Positions 22,660 through 58,891 of a stretch of 64,000 bases of DNA are shown piece after piece (positions within the stretch are counted from its first letter, which is position 1; each line of letters starts with the position of its first letter). The position numbers and the translations under genes were made by a program. Below the pieces are notes generated by a model, which searched no databases, was not told the origin of the DNA, and saw only the letters and a list, made by a program, of their open reading frames with translations. The DNA comes from Siphonodentalium dalli (lineage: Eukaryota > Mollusca > Scaphopoda > Gadilida > Siphonodentaliidae): positions 133,057,990-133,121,989 of the forward strand of contig CP136067.1 of assembly GCA_032622095.1 (NCBI GenBank), written 5' to 3'.

Positions 22660-23930
22660 AAAAAGAGAATTGCTCTTCGGCTCTGGGTCTACTCAAGACT
22701 TCAAATATGGTAGGGGGGGGGGGTCACAAAAACGGTGAACATTCGTCTTTATTATCTGTTAGCCACTTTTAGAAAAGCATCGTTGTGAACCAACCCATCC
22801 ATACATATTGTGTATTTTTCATGGCATTACCTTTTGGCCGTTTATGCCTTAAATTATGAAAAATTCCTTCTATCGCCCTTTGTCTACAACTCCATTTAAA
22901 GACATATCATGTCAAACTGATGTCACTACACCCATTTGAAGAAAATATAATTAAAGCATTATTATAAAAACAGACAACAGCATCGACTGTGTCCTTTCGT
23001 AAACACGACATCTGAACAACGCGAAATTGTAATCAAACACCCTTTCATTCGTCTCGAACAAATCATCGATATAATAAGCAAACGAGGCAATATTGAAACA
23101 AATTTATTGAAATACATGCATCGAGCAAGTTTACTCGTCTTGAGCCGTAGCAGAGTACTAATCACTTTAATATTCATACCAATTGTGTGCTTCCTAATAG
23201 AACTATATTTTGTCCATACCAATATTGAGGGCATTTTCATTCAGTTTTATTTATTTGTTCCAGACTTCAGATATGGGATACATAGGACTACTCAAAACAG
23301 TAAAGATTCTCATCTTTGATCTACCGGCCGCTTTTACCATGCACATCCAAATACGTTTACGTATATCTTGATAGTATTCGATGCCTTTTGTCCACAAATC
23401 CATTTAATATTAACAGCATAGCCCTTCAGTTCTGGGTCTGCTCAAAAAGTTAAATAGGTATGTGTCCCCAAACTACCACCTTCCCTATTAGCCAGCCGCT
23501 GTTTTGTAAAGTGTCCCAGAATGTCCGGAACCAACCCATGAATATAAATTGTGCATTTTCGTATAGTATTGCCGTTTGTGCACAATGCAATTGAACATTG
23601 ATTGCACAGGCCTTCAGTTGGTGTCTGATCAATAATTTAAATAGGATATGGGTCCAAGCGCAAAGAATCGACAAATCGCCTTTAATGTTTCCTAGTCGTT
23701 TTTGTAAAGTGCCCTAGGTTTTCGAGAACAAACTCATCCATAGAAATTGTATATTAATTTATAATAGTAATGACTGTTGTCCATTTCCTCGGTTAATATT
23801 GAGAGTATATTCCGTCAGGCCGTGGTGATTCGATTTATTCAAGATTTGAAATGGGGTACGGGTCCCAAAACAATCAAACAAATCTATAACCCTTCCATGC
23901 GCGTTACTTTACAATGTAACACCATTCTAG
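22660..23930 (+). repeat. Diverged tandem repeat, unit about 190-210 bp
   Basis: The phrases aaccaacccat, aatattgagggcat and ttaaataggtatgtgtccc recur with variation near 22.8, 23.2, 23.45, 23.64 and 23.85 kb. Units are strongly diverged. No coding content. Confidence 0.55.
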
Positions 23931-24565
23931 CAGTGTGTTCTCGTCACTGATGTATTCGTGCTCGAATGCGCCGTTTCCATGCCCATTTAAGCACGAACAG
24001 AACAGGGTGTTTCTATTAATAAAATATGCTATCTCCAAACATGAAATGGAGAATTTTCAATAAAATTTCCAACATTGTTTTTAAAAAAAACAAAAGCTGG
24101 TTTAAATTCGATATACTCTTCACATACCCTTGAATTGTCGGATATGAGAAACTGTGACAAAAATCTTCCAACTCATGCAATCTCCCACAAAACAGAGTTT
24201 TGGGAGATATAACATTTCAGCGCTCACTTATCGATTTGATTTTCATGATTAATTCCTTTTCAAAGTTGAGAAGTAATTATTTGCAATTGCGCATACTTCA
24301 GTGACATGGTATACAAACGACGTGGAATTTTCGATAACAGTATATTATTGTCACATTCTTCCATAATGAACAAAGCCTGAGTAATCACTCACCAATGTGA
24401 TTCCCATGCAATGTGTCATTAAAATGAAACAATACTTGATGTGGTTTTCTATTGGAGATTTCGTTTTGCGACCCTAAACTCATTTTCAAACCACACATTT
24501 AGATTCCTCGTATATTTGGGATGCGTAATATGAATTTAAAGGAAATTGCTGAAAGAACACGGCTT
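23931..24565. other. No gene recognised
   Basis: No repeat family or domain recognised. Confidence 0.3.
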
Positions 24566-25012
24566 CTTTATCAATTATGACCCGCCATATAAAATCCAGT
24601 CGTAAGTCGGGAATTTTTTTTACCCTATGCCATAGGTCGCCTCGCATATATAAGAGAATGCATTGGCCTAACAATTTTTTATCATTTTTTTTTAATAAAT
24701 GTTTCTTACATTTTTTAGGACATAAAATAAAAAAAACAGCCATTACCCTGCAGGGAGCCCCACACATATATATAGAAGCATATAGAAGAGTGTCGTCTGC
24801 TCGTGTTTGGCTGGGGCTCTGTATGGGTACAATTATAAAATTGTTAAAGAATACAAGAAAAAATTATTAAAATTGTAAAAAAATTGTTAGGCCAATGCAT
24901 TCTCTTTTATATGCGAGGCGACCTATGGTCGACTCGCATATATAAGAGAATGCATTGGCACAGGGTAAAAAAATCCCGACTTACGACTGGATTTGATATG
25001 GCGGGTCACAAT
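24566..25012. mobile_element. Inverted-repeat element with hairpin core
   Basis: Outer arms tgacccgccatataaaatcc... and their reverse complement at 24970-25010 enclose two copies of the ccaatgcattctcttatata hairpin arm. The middle carries about 200 bp also present at the protease insertion (19172-19372). Confidence 0.7.
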
Positions 25013-25103
25013 TATGATGTCCATATAACCCATCTCCACACCAATGGCGCCGATCTGCCGACTTTGAGGAAGTAATTCCTCTTTTTTTTGGTTGTTTTAT
25101 ATC

Positions 25104-25292
25104 TACCTTACTCGTATTTAAATTCGCGCAGTACTATTTTTCACTCAGTTTTGAATTCGCGCACCTAGCTGCGCGAATTCAAAACTGACAAAAATATAAT
25201 ATTTTCGTAATATTTCTGTGAAACCAATATTTCTGTGATACCGATGGATGCGCGAATAATAGTACTGCGTGAATTTAAATACGAGTAAGGTA
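25104..25292. mobile_element. TA-flanked MITE with inner palindrome
   Basis: Ends TACCTTACTCGTATTTAAAT and its reverse complement. The centre (about 25149-25186) is a palindrome around gaattcgcgcacctagctgc. Confidence 0.8.
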
Positions 25293-26185
25293 TTAAATTT
25301 GGAAGAAATCGGCGACAAATTATATTGCTCATCAATGTCGTTGCCCTCCCCTCCGCATGTCTGTCCCGTAGAGTGCCACTTGGCCATCTTTATACACACT
25401 TATCCATACAGGTTTGATGGAAAACGGCGACATAAAATATTATATACATGCTTTTAGTGCCCGGCCTCACCCATACTTGACTCGAACGGTACCTCTTTTA
25501 AAGCACTTGATTAGAATCATCATATCATTGAAGATGCTTACATATAAATTTGACGAAAATCGGCGACAAACATATTTTTTATCATTTGGTACCCACCCTC
25601 TCCCGTCACTCACTCCAACGACACCAATGTGGCGTCTTTAAACCAATGATCAGACTCATTGCAGCATGGAGGCAATCAAAATATAAATTTGATTGAAATC
25701 GGCGACAAACATTATTTCATCGGTCTTGGTGCATACACCTCTCCCTCACCGCTAATGACTGACGACAATACTTTGTCACCTTTAAACCACACCAGTAGAC
25801 TCCTCTTATCATGGTGACGATTATATATAAATTTGGTGGAAATCGGCGACAAAAATATTCCTATCGATTTTGATGCCACCTCCCTTCTCACTCCTGACTC
25901 AGACGGCGACTATTTGGCATCTTTATACCAAGCCGTTATAGATTTCTCATACCAAGGCGATAATTATATATACATATGGTGGAGATTGGCGACAAAATAA
26001 AATTAATCAATTTCCCTCCCATTTTTCGGCCCCGACTCTGACCGCATCATCACTTTCGAAATTTTTAAGGTGGACCATTATCTTCCTCATAAAAATACCC
26101 ATGTGGTGACCTCTGGGTTGTCAACCGTTGTCCCCTGTTAAATTCTATAGAACACGACAGACAGACAGACATTCGCAAATATAGA
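25293..26185 (+). repeat. Tandem-repeat element, about five units, ACAG end
   Basis: A unit of about 130 bp (phrase gaaaatcggcgacaaa, then a pyrimidine-rich block) is repeated about five times. It ends in acgacagacagacagac, the microsatellite end seen in this kind of element. Confidence 0.65.
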
Positions 26186-26189
26186 TATA

Positions 26190-26381
26190 GATGCAAGATG
26201 TATACAGGGAGTACATATTCAGGGGTTTATGAGTATACAGCGAGTGGCTGAATTATCCTGGGTGAGGTGTATTTGCAAGTTTGGAGTGTATAAATTACCG
26301 TGTGTGAGGACCATTGACGTATCCATTCAATGGTGAGGTGCATATGTATACATGGAGAGAATACATGGTCAAGTGCGGGGT
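26190..26381 (+). repeat. Satellite fragment left of the LINE
   Basis: Units of the 1845-3260 satellite, ending with the LINE target duplication AAGTGCGGGGT at 26371-26381. Confidence 0.7.
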
Positions 26382-27366
26382 TGTTGGTTGTTGGGTCGTT
26401 TCCGACCGAAGGCCGGGTAGGATAGTCGGACTGCAGTTTGCATGTCCCTTCACCCTTTCTTGGTTATTCGATGGGGATCGATCTTGTGGCTGTCGTAGTT
26501 ACTGTGGTTGGAGGCAAAGCGGCGGAAGCGTGGTGGAGTCGTCAGGTGCTGTCGAGGTTATATGGGTCTGTCTGTTGCGTCTAGTTGTAGGATGGACTTT
26601 GTCTTTTTCGTGGTGAGTAGTTGGTTTCTAACTTGTAGTTCTAGGAGGAGTGGGCTGTTGTCTAGTCGGGATAGTGTCATGTTTCTGAGTTCCATCAGTC
26701 TTTGCTTGATTGTAGGTATGTTCGCTGCGTCGTGGAGGGCGTTGATCGGTGTCCATGGTGGTTGGCGGAGCGCGATGCGGAGTGCTAGGTTTTGGACTTT
26801 CTGTAGTTTTTCAATGTATGTCTTTGGGGCTGCTTTGAGGATGGCAGCACCGTACCCCATGACTGGTCGGACGTAGATTTGGTAGAGGTTGATGAGGGTT
26901 TGGCTGTTGGTTCCCCAGTCTGTTCCAAGGAGGCATCGTAGAAGATTTGTTCTTTTTCGGGCTTTATCAGCTATCTTGTTGATGTGAGGGATGAAGGTCA
27001 TTTGCTGGTCTAGTGTTATTCCTAGTAGGATTGCTTGGTTGGATGGTTGGATTGTCTCGTTGTCTATCTTGATGTTGATGGATTGTGTTGTTTTTCTTCT
27101 GTGGAATATGATGAGTTGGGTCTTTTTGGCATTGAGTTTAATTCTCCATTTTGAGCACCATGTTGATAGGTCGTCGAGTGTCTTTTGTAGTCTTTTCTGT
27201 AGGATTCGGGGATTTGTATGAGTCGTCCAGAGTCCTAGGTCATCGGCGAACTGTGATATTTCAACGTTGTTTCTCTTGTCTATGGGTAGGTCGTTGGCGT
27301 AGATTAAGAAGAGGAGTGGGCTTAGTACTGATCCTTGTGGTGTTCCGGCGCGTAGGTGGACTGGAT
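26382..27366 (-). mobile_element. 5'-truncated LINE (jockey/I-like RT)
   Basis: The minus-strand frame runs from the 5' truncation point to a stop at 26558. It has AGTPQGSVLSPLLFLIYAND (RT motif 3/4), the catalytic block QFADDLGLWTT (FADD form of YADD), a KTQLIIFHR thumb start, LGITLDQQMTFIPHI and the C-terminal LYQIYVRPVMGYG. The N-terminal fingers, endonuclease and ORF1 are absent. An 11-bp direct repeat AAGTGCGGGGT brackets the insertion (26371-26381 and 27367-27377), as left by target-primed reverse transcription. The 3' UTR is about 175 bp and ends in a short ACAACCAACA run, not poly(A). The intact frame suggests a fairly recent insertion; it cannot move by itself. Confidence 0.9.
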
Positions 27367-27500
27367 AAGTGCGGGGTGCATATCTTGAGTGGCTATATAT
27401 GGCCATGGGTGTGAAAAATAGGGAGTGACAATATGGCCAATTGTGGAGTGAATAGTTATACAAGGTGCGACTGTATCTCATATACATGTATATCCAGGCT
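27367..27500 (+). repeat. Satellite fragment right of the LINE
   Basis: Continues the satellite interrupted by the LINE, beginning with the second target duplication. Confidence 0.7.
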
Positions 27501-28263
27501 TGATCAACATGGGAGAAAATAAACTTTTTATTGAAATTGTAATAATCATTTTATATACATATACATACAAAATTACAGATTTAAAATCTTTTAAGGTAAA
27601 TTAATTGGCATTTATATTAATACATTTGATAGTGGTGATAATAATCGCTAACAAGCAACAGCTAACAAGGTGCCCATAAGGAATAGAGTTATCTATCCTT
27701 AGTGTTGCTAAAAGTACTGGCCAAAACAAAGTGACACAGAAGCAGTCCAAAAACGAGGTAACAAGTTGTCAATTGGGATATCTTCCTTGTTACTGCTGAC
27801 AGTACATGTACTGGCCAAACAATACGGCAAAGATGATGACAGGGCTCCAAGCCCCAAGATTACAGAAGAACAGCCCGTTTCAATTATCTTATTAAAGGGA
27901 CATAATCCAAGATAAATATTACGGTATTAATCTGGACCTGGAATTACTTTCCCAGGAAATCCATACTAACGCCTACATACACCAGGCCAGGCAAAATTTG
28001 ACAGTGTTAAATCAACGATTTCCCTGTTTGATTTTTGGCGGAAACTTGGGGTCGCGTATTCCAGTGCAGAGTCTAATTGCTGTTGCCGAATTTCACGCAT
28101 TAGATTGGTCTTTGTCCAATTTGATCCTATTAGCGTAAAATAGCGTTACTAATAAGTCTATCACATTTTGTCTGTTAAAATACTGACTTCATGGTTAAAA
28201 AGTGCACAAGTTAAAAGGGATCAACATTCTTACAAATAATTTAGGATAAAAATTAAACAGCGT
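27501..28263. other. No gene recognised
   Basis: No domain or clear repeat. Confidence 0.3.
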
Positions 28264-28641
28264 TTAACCCTTTCTATACTAAATATTCATTGACGAATAG
28301 TTCCCTTAGGAAATGTTCAGATAATAAGTTCAATAAATATCGTTTGTTGAACTTATTAAACCTTTCATGATGAGTAGCATAAAAGATCCTGTGACAGTGC
28401 ATTCTCTTATATATGTGAGTCTCCCATAGGGAGCCTGGCATATATAAGAGAATGTACTGTCTAACAAGGTCAAGGGGGTGGGGTTAACAGAACATTTCCC
28501 TTCGATAAATAGTACTCCTACATCAAAAGATAATAGACATCAAAAGATAATAGAAGCACAGAAGGATTCTTATATATTGGTGGGAAATGTTTACTAAGGG
28601 ATAACTACTCGTCAATGAGTATTTAGTGTAAAAATGGTTAA
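28264..28641. mobile_element. TTAA-type MITE (CCCTTTCTATACTAAATA ends)
   Basis: TTAA on both sides. The ends CCCTTTCTATACTAAATA and its imperfect reverse complement enclose a hairpin at 28393-28462 (tgcattctcttatatatg core, gtctcccatagggagcc loop) and a second small stem (agttcaataaa / tttgttgaactt). Confidence 0.8.
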
Positions 28642-28866
28642 CAGGTCAGGCACATCTTGAATTGAGCTATTATAGATATATTTAAACTATTATAGTTGAA
28701 TTTGAGTTTTAAATAAAATATTTCCTTGTTTTTTGTGGAAAACTTGGTATCGAGCATACAAGTGCAAATCCAAATGGCACTCATAGCAATAATGCAGCAA
28801 ATTCTCCAGATAAAATTTGTTTTTCAACCTTTTGCACCATCATATTTTATTTAATAATGGCACAAG

Positions 28867-29729
28867 TACAGTAATGCCCTAAATAATCGACTTCTTAATC
28901 AAGCAGAACAAGAGATGGACTGTCGTCCGGTACATGCCCCCTTGTCGCATACCGCATAGTGTGGGCATATCTATAACTTATGACTGCTATACTCAGACAG
29001 ATGAACCCAAAAATCATCATTTTCTTATAAACAAAGATGAATAACTATAGAACAAAAAACCAAAACAAAACAGTTGAAAGTGCCATTAAATATCCTCATA
29101 GTGGTGAACATCCATACCAAATTTCATTGAGATCAGAGCATTACTGTTCAAGTTATGACCTGAACAGACATCGGATGGACATAACAGCAAACATTTCCAG
29201 ATAAACAAAGATCAATAACTCTAGAATGGAAATTCCGAACAAAACGATGGAACCATCTGTTTAATGTCCTCGTAGTTGTGAACATACATACCAAATTTCA
29301 TTGAGATCCCATTACAACTGTTGAAGTTACGACATGAACAGACACCAGGCTTACCAAAAAGCCAACATTTCCAGATAAACAAAGATGAATAACTCTAGAA
29401 TGGAAAATCCGCACAAAACGATGGAACCCTCCATTTAATGTCCTCATAGTAGTGAACATTCATACCTAATTTCATTGAGATCCGAGCACTACTGTTCAAG
29501 TTATGACATGAACAGACATCGGACGGACGTACGACGGACGTATGCACGCACGGACTGACAGGTGAAAAACAATATAGCCCCCTTTTTTAAAAAGGGGGTA
29601 TAATTATGGGTAATTTTTCAGGATTTAGTCGGAAATATGGCTTGTTGCCATTCATCGGAAAGCTCTCACTGAAAAATTACCCATAATTCTGCTGTGATTA
29701 AGGAGTCCATTATTTAAGACATTGCTGTA
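28867..29729. mobile_element. CAGTAATG palindromic MITE split by a nested element
   Basis: The left end cagtaatgccctaaataatc at 28869 and the right end ...cattgctg-TA at 29729 belong to one MITE. Its sequence is interrupted between gcaga (28907) and attatggg (29603). Without the insertion it is about 168 bp, also lacking part of one arm. Confidence 0.8.
28908..29602 (+). mobile_element. ACAAGAG...GGGGGTATA tandem-repeat element, three units
   Basis: Begins acaagagatggactgtcg, contains three units of about 175 bp (phrase ccagataaacaaagatgaat), then a gacggacgtacgacggacg stretch and a terminal hairpin ccccctt...aaagggggtata. The same element with six units lies at 60025-61247. The layout resembles bivalve pearl-type/Helitron-like non-autonomous elements. 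Confidence 0.8.
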
Positions 29730-30407
29730 TGCATTTATAAATGACATTAACATGCCGACACGAACAATCCTCAATATTTAATTCAATTGAATGAATCGGG
29801 ACAAGTTATTGCATCACAAAATCAGACAAGGTATCATATTAGAGTGACATTGATTTGAATAATAATTTTGTGAAATATGATTTTTGATTATCCATATTTT
29901 ATCAAATTCACAATATGCCAATATCTATATCTCAACTATTGTAGTTGAATTTAACTATAATAGTTCAATTCAGGATGTTCCTGACCTGATCAAATCAGTG
30001 TTGAGAGTGTAATAATGTCATGACAATATAATAACCTATCCGGGCTTCTGGTGTGGGGGTAAAATTTTGACAGAAAAGTTTATGAAAATATAATAAAGTA
30101 ATATATTACCACTCACAACTTAGGTACGATAATTTTTTTTCTCACTGATGAGTATGTATTGCACCAGTGATGTATGGGTAAGGTCAGGTTTGCCCGATTT
30201 AAACTGCCATCGCACACAGAATTGATTCCAATCTGTAAAATCCACAATTTCGAAAGATGTAGCTGTTGCATAAAGCCTAAAAAACAAGACCTTTGTTTCG
30301 GCTAACCTGACCGACCCTATTTCAAACCCCCTAGTCTATACCTTTTATTGAGATCTGTAAATTTTAATGGTAGTTTTTTCTTTAAGCATTAAAAAAAATT
30401 CTGTTTT
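29730..30407. other. No gene recognised
   Basis: AT-rich; no domain or repeat family recognised. Confidence 0.3.
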
Positions 30408-30640
30408 TTAACCCTTTCATGATGGGAGTTTCCTGAAATTTTGTGAAAACTTTGTGCCAATGCATTCTCTCATATACGCGAGTCTCCCATAGTTCGCCTC
30501 ACTTATATATGAGAATACATTTGCCTAATAATATTGACCTTGACCTTGTAAGTCAGTGCATTCTCTTATATATGCGAGGCTCCCTATGGGAGACTGGCAT
30601 TTATGCTGCACCCGCGCAGCTCCCACTGTGACAGGGTTAA
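30408..30640. mobile_element. TTAA-type hairpin MITE (CCCTTTCATGATGGGAG ends)
   Basis: TTAA both sides. The left end CCCTTTCATGATGGGAG pairs imperfectly with CTCCCACTGTGACAGGG. Two hairpins with the tgcattctcttatatatgcg arm lie inside. Confidence 0.8.
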
Positions 30641-30806
30641 TAAATGGGACACTTTGGAGTGCTGAAAATGTCTCCCCATACACTTATGTTCCTTCCTCAG
30701 AATAATTACTCTTTAGGCATGCTAAGTGTATGGCCTCATTATAACTGAGAAGAACAATAAAAAAGGTCTTATGGTACGAATATTATAATCTCAGACCACT
30801 TAAAGT

Positions 30807-31165
30807 TATGGTAAGCATTGGCGGTGGGTATTGCTGTTAAAATAGTTACATCTGTTAAAACCACCATAAACAGAAAGAATATTAAAATATAGACAGACTT
30901 TTTCTTATACCAATCATAAATATCGTGCAAATAGTGTTATTGTCAAGTATGAATGCTTTGTTACGTAAACAAATGCCAAAAAGTTAGAGAACCTGGCTTT
31001 TGTTTACATAACAAAGCATAGGAACTTGACAATAACATACCATTTACGCGATATTTATGATGGTATAAGAAAAAAAATGTCTACATTTTAATATTATTTC
31101 TGTTTATGGCAGTTTTAATGGGTGTGACTATCTTATCAGCATACCCACTGCGAAGGTCATCAATA
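30807..31165. mobile_element. Large foldback element
   Basis: The left half (ggcggtgggtattgctgtta, aaaccaccataaacagaaa, ataccaatcataaatatcg) is repeated in reverse complement in the right half. Related to 16420-16915. Open frames across it are by-products. Confidence 0.75.
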
Positions 31166-31833
31166 TTTTGTTCAGTCCGTCAGCAGAAACAAAGGTCTTT
31201 TTTGTTTGGCTTAATATTGAATGAAATTTCCAGTGGTAAATCGCAATGTTTTCTAGCCTTATCGGTGGGTAGCTTTGGCACGTTCAAACAATCTACCAAC
31301 AACATTTTGATTAAAGGTTTTATCACATTTTGGAAGCTTGGCTTATTTCCTATATACAAGATTTGTCATGTGACTGATAACGATTATATACAGTGTTCTA
31401 CATAAAACAATAGGGGACTTGAGATTGTGGACATGTAGCATGGTAAAAGCACACAGTGGTGCATCTAGAATTGAAATATTTTGTGACTCCCTACACAATT
31501 CATAAAATCAGTTTGACAAAGGCAAAATTATGGCCAAGATAAAGGTTATATATTCATCTTCCTTTTCGAACTGCAATTAAATTCCACTGCAGTAAAATTA
31601 AACTCTAATTTATTGAAGTTTAATATTACTGCAGTAAAATTACCCTGTGCATTTGAATCCAAGTTGTTGGACGTTTGTGAGTTAAAATTTAATATATTTC
31701 TGTCTATTCTCTGCCAAATATTGTCTTATATGGATTGAACCAAATGATAACATTCAATTCACTAGTCAAAACTAGGTAATCCCAACATGTGTATTTTGTG
31801 TGACGCTTATTATATATTTATCATTCAAAGACA
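31166..31833. other. No gene recognised
   Basis: A plus-strand frame of 99 codons begins inside the foldback and has no recognisable domain; not accepted as a gene. Confidence 0.3.
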
Positions 31834-32097
31834 ATTGATTGATTGGGGTTTAATATCACTTTCAGCAACTAAGGCCATATCATGACATTGAGAGTTTTAG
31901 TGGTGGAGGAAATCCGCACACTTACGGCTAATCTTATGGATAATCTAACAGTGATATCAATGGCCGATAAACTCGTTCACAAATAAAGTCCACAAAGTCC
32001 ATGATGGAAACATGTGGATTTGAATCATCATTGCCAGCGCTGGAGGGCGAGATGGCTTGGAGTTGTACCCCTAACTGACTGAGCCACCGAGGCCCCC
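31834..32097 (-). mobile_element. tRNA-derived SINE
   Basis: On the minus strand it starts GGGGGCCTCGGTGGCTCAGT, a tRNA-like head with an A-box. A B-box-like GATTCAAATCC lies about 70 bases later (32016-32026). The body ends in AAACCCCAATCAATCAAT, the 3' tail seen in molluscan SINEs. A weak direct repeat (cattcaaagaca / cattcgaatacaag) may be the target duplication. Confidence 0.75.
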
Positions 32098-32451
32098 TCA
32101 TTCGAATACAAGAACAAGGTGTGTGTTTGTTTGTGTAAAACAGCATAATCACAGGCTGTAAAATCAATTTACATATGCTGGCAAGTTTGCTGACTTTGCA
32201 TGACATCTTTTGAAGGCATTTTCTCATAGAAAGCCATATCGTGTCAGAATATGAATGACAACATGCATATAAAATGCATATTTACCAAAGCTAACGATAT
32301 GAGAAGTAAATTTTCGGTAGTTCCATATTTAACGGTACTACTGTACACATTGTCCTGTATGATTGATTCTAGCGAGATAATTGCATGCTATTTAGAGGCA
32401 AATTTTGAATGCATCGCCACTGGTGGAACTACATAGGTTTTACTTCTCATG

Positions 32452-32668
32452 TACAGTAATGCTCTAATTAATCGACTCCTTAACCACAGCAGAATTATGG
32501 GTAACTTTTCAGGATTTAGTCGGAAATATGGCTTGTTGCCATTCATCGGAAAGCTCTCGGCGAAAGCTTTCCGATGAATGGCAACAAGCCATATTTCCGA
32601 CTAAATCCTGAAAAGTTAACCATAATTCTGCTGTGGTTAAGGAGTCGATTAATTAGAGCATTACTGTA
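32452..32668. mobile_element. CAGTAATG palindromic MITE, near full length
   Basis: 217 bp, TA at both ends, almost a perfect palindrome: the left arm from cagtaatgctctaattaatc to ggaaagctctcgg is repeated as its reverse complement. Best copy of the family, which also occurs at 33515, 39150, 41380, 44252, 49630, 59706 and 62177. Confidence 0.9.
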
Positions 32669-33514
32669 GTTAGCTGTCGTACAAATGCATTTTGTAAGCA
32701 CTTTTGCATTCGGTTTCTGGCACATTGTAGCTTTCTATACAGAAATGCCTGCAAAAGAATGCATGGTAAATTTGCGAGTATATGAACTATGACTCTCTGT
32801 GTAATCATTTATTCAGTAGAGGGTCTAACGTTTCATGCTATGTTCTGAATCTCAAGTCACCAATTATCACATATACACAATGTGCGTGCAGAGATTCAAC
32901 AGAAACACATCTCTAAGCCGCACACTGAGGTAACCATATGACTCTAATTAATAATTAACAAAATCATCGTTAACAATTGAGCTGCTATTACTGAGGACGT
33001 TACTATGCACAGCCTCAATCTGAGAAGTCATCACAACTAATAATAAAAATAACACACATAATGCGGAAAGGATTTTACAGTCGCGAATTTTTTAGTTAAA
33101 AGGTATTTTATAGGCTGATGACTACGATCACATTTCTTATCAGCTTTTCAAACCATTCAGATTTCAACTGGCATTGATTAAAACAAGACAAAATTGAAGA
33201 GAAGCTTACAACACAACATTTGAATCGATGTCACATAGAGGAAAATGTGGAAAAAAGTGATGGATTCTCCCACGAATTCTATTCCTCACCTCAACTTGGC
33301 TAATAATACAATAGAATCAACAGGTGTCGCCAATTTGATTCAAGCGGAAAAAAAACAGATGGATATTGTATGCCAACTCTGACGTCCACTATATAGTGGC
33401 TATATATCCACTGCATATCATGTGATTATATAACATGGTTTGAAAAGCTGACTATGAATGTGATGGAAGCCCACTGACAAGACCCATCAGCATTAATTTG
33501 GGTCTTTGGTATGT
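32669..33514. other. No gene; possible 3' flank of RBPJ
   Basis: On the minus strand an AATAAA (plus TTTATT at about 32807) could serve as a distant poly(A) signal for RBPJ, 1.5 kb after its stop, but this is weak. Confidence 0.25.
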
Positions 33515-33679
33515 TACAGAATGCCCTAAATAATCAACTCCTTAACCACAGCAGAATTATGGGTAATTTTTCAGGATTTAGTCGGAAATATGGCTTGTTG
33601 CCATTCATAGGAAAGCTCTCACTGAGAGCTTTCCGATGAATGGCAACAAGCCATATTGCTGACTAAATCCTGAAAAATG
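33515..33679. mobile_element. CAGTAATG palindromic MITE, right end lost
   Basis: The left arm and centre are present (TA at 33515); the right arm stops at cctgaaaaatg. Confidence 0.8.
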
Positions 33680-34314
33680 CAGCACGGTAAATAAGCCTTC
33701 TTAATTCAGATTGTTTGGTTTCGGCTTCCAAATGGCTTTGGCATTGCTGATTGCCATAGCAAATTATGAGGACAGGTAAATCTAATTAAACTATTGCTGC
33801 AGATGCCTTGTCTCCTAGCAACCGTAAGCTCCTCCCACTAATTAATATATGTGTGGAAAGCTCCAATGATTTTGGTGTAAAGTATAACCTGAGGTGCCCA
33901 AATTCAAGACTGGAAATAATAACCAAATGGGAAATAAAACCTCAAGTTTGTTTTCCCTTACACCATCATTATCTTGTCAGATTGAAGCTGTGCATAGGAT
34001 ATGGCACTAGTCTGGATATTCCATAGAAACAGAGCCTGGATAACAACAGTAACCATGGCAACCACACAGATACATAGCAACATATATTCATTACCAACGA
34101 AATTCTTCCTCTTCTGAGTAAGTCAACAATCTCCAGAATAACTCAGCTGCAACAGACACAATCATGATCCGTTTGAATGCTTAGAATATTCTTCATTTAT
34201 GTGTGTATCTGGGTCATTACCATGGTAACCAGAGGAAGTCCACATAGGCCGACGCTAACTGAGGTGTTCAATGCGAATTATGAGGTAAGAGTAAGAAATT
34301 GCATGAATTAACAA
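33680..34314. other. Presumed 3' UTR / downstream region of RBPJ
   Basis: Lies directly after the RBPJ stop on the minus strand. No repeat family recognised; the poly(A) site was not located. Confidence 0.35.

Positions 34315-58891
<24,577 letters not shown>

Noticed and set aside
26508-26876. Plus-strand frames of 76-122 codons over 26.3-27.4 kb
   Set aside because: They are the antisense of the LINE reverse transcriptase frame.
31106-31405. 99-codon plus-strand frame
   Set aside because: Starts inside a foldback element, no domain or splice context.
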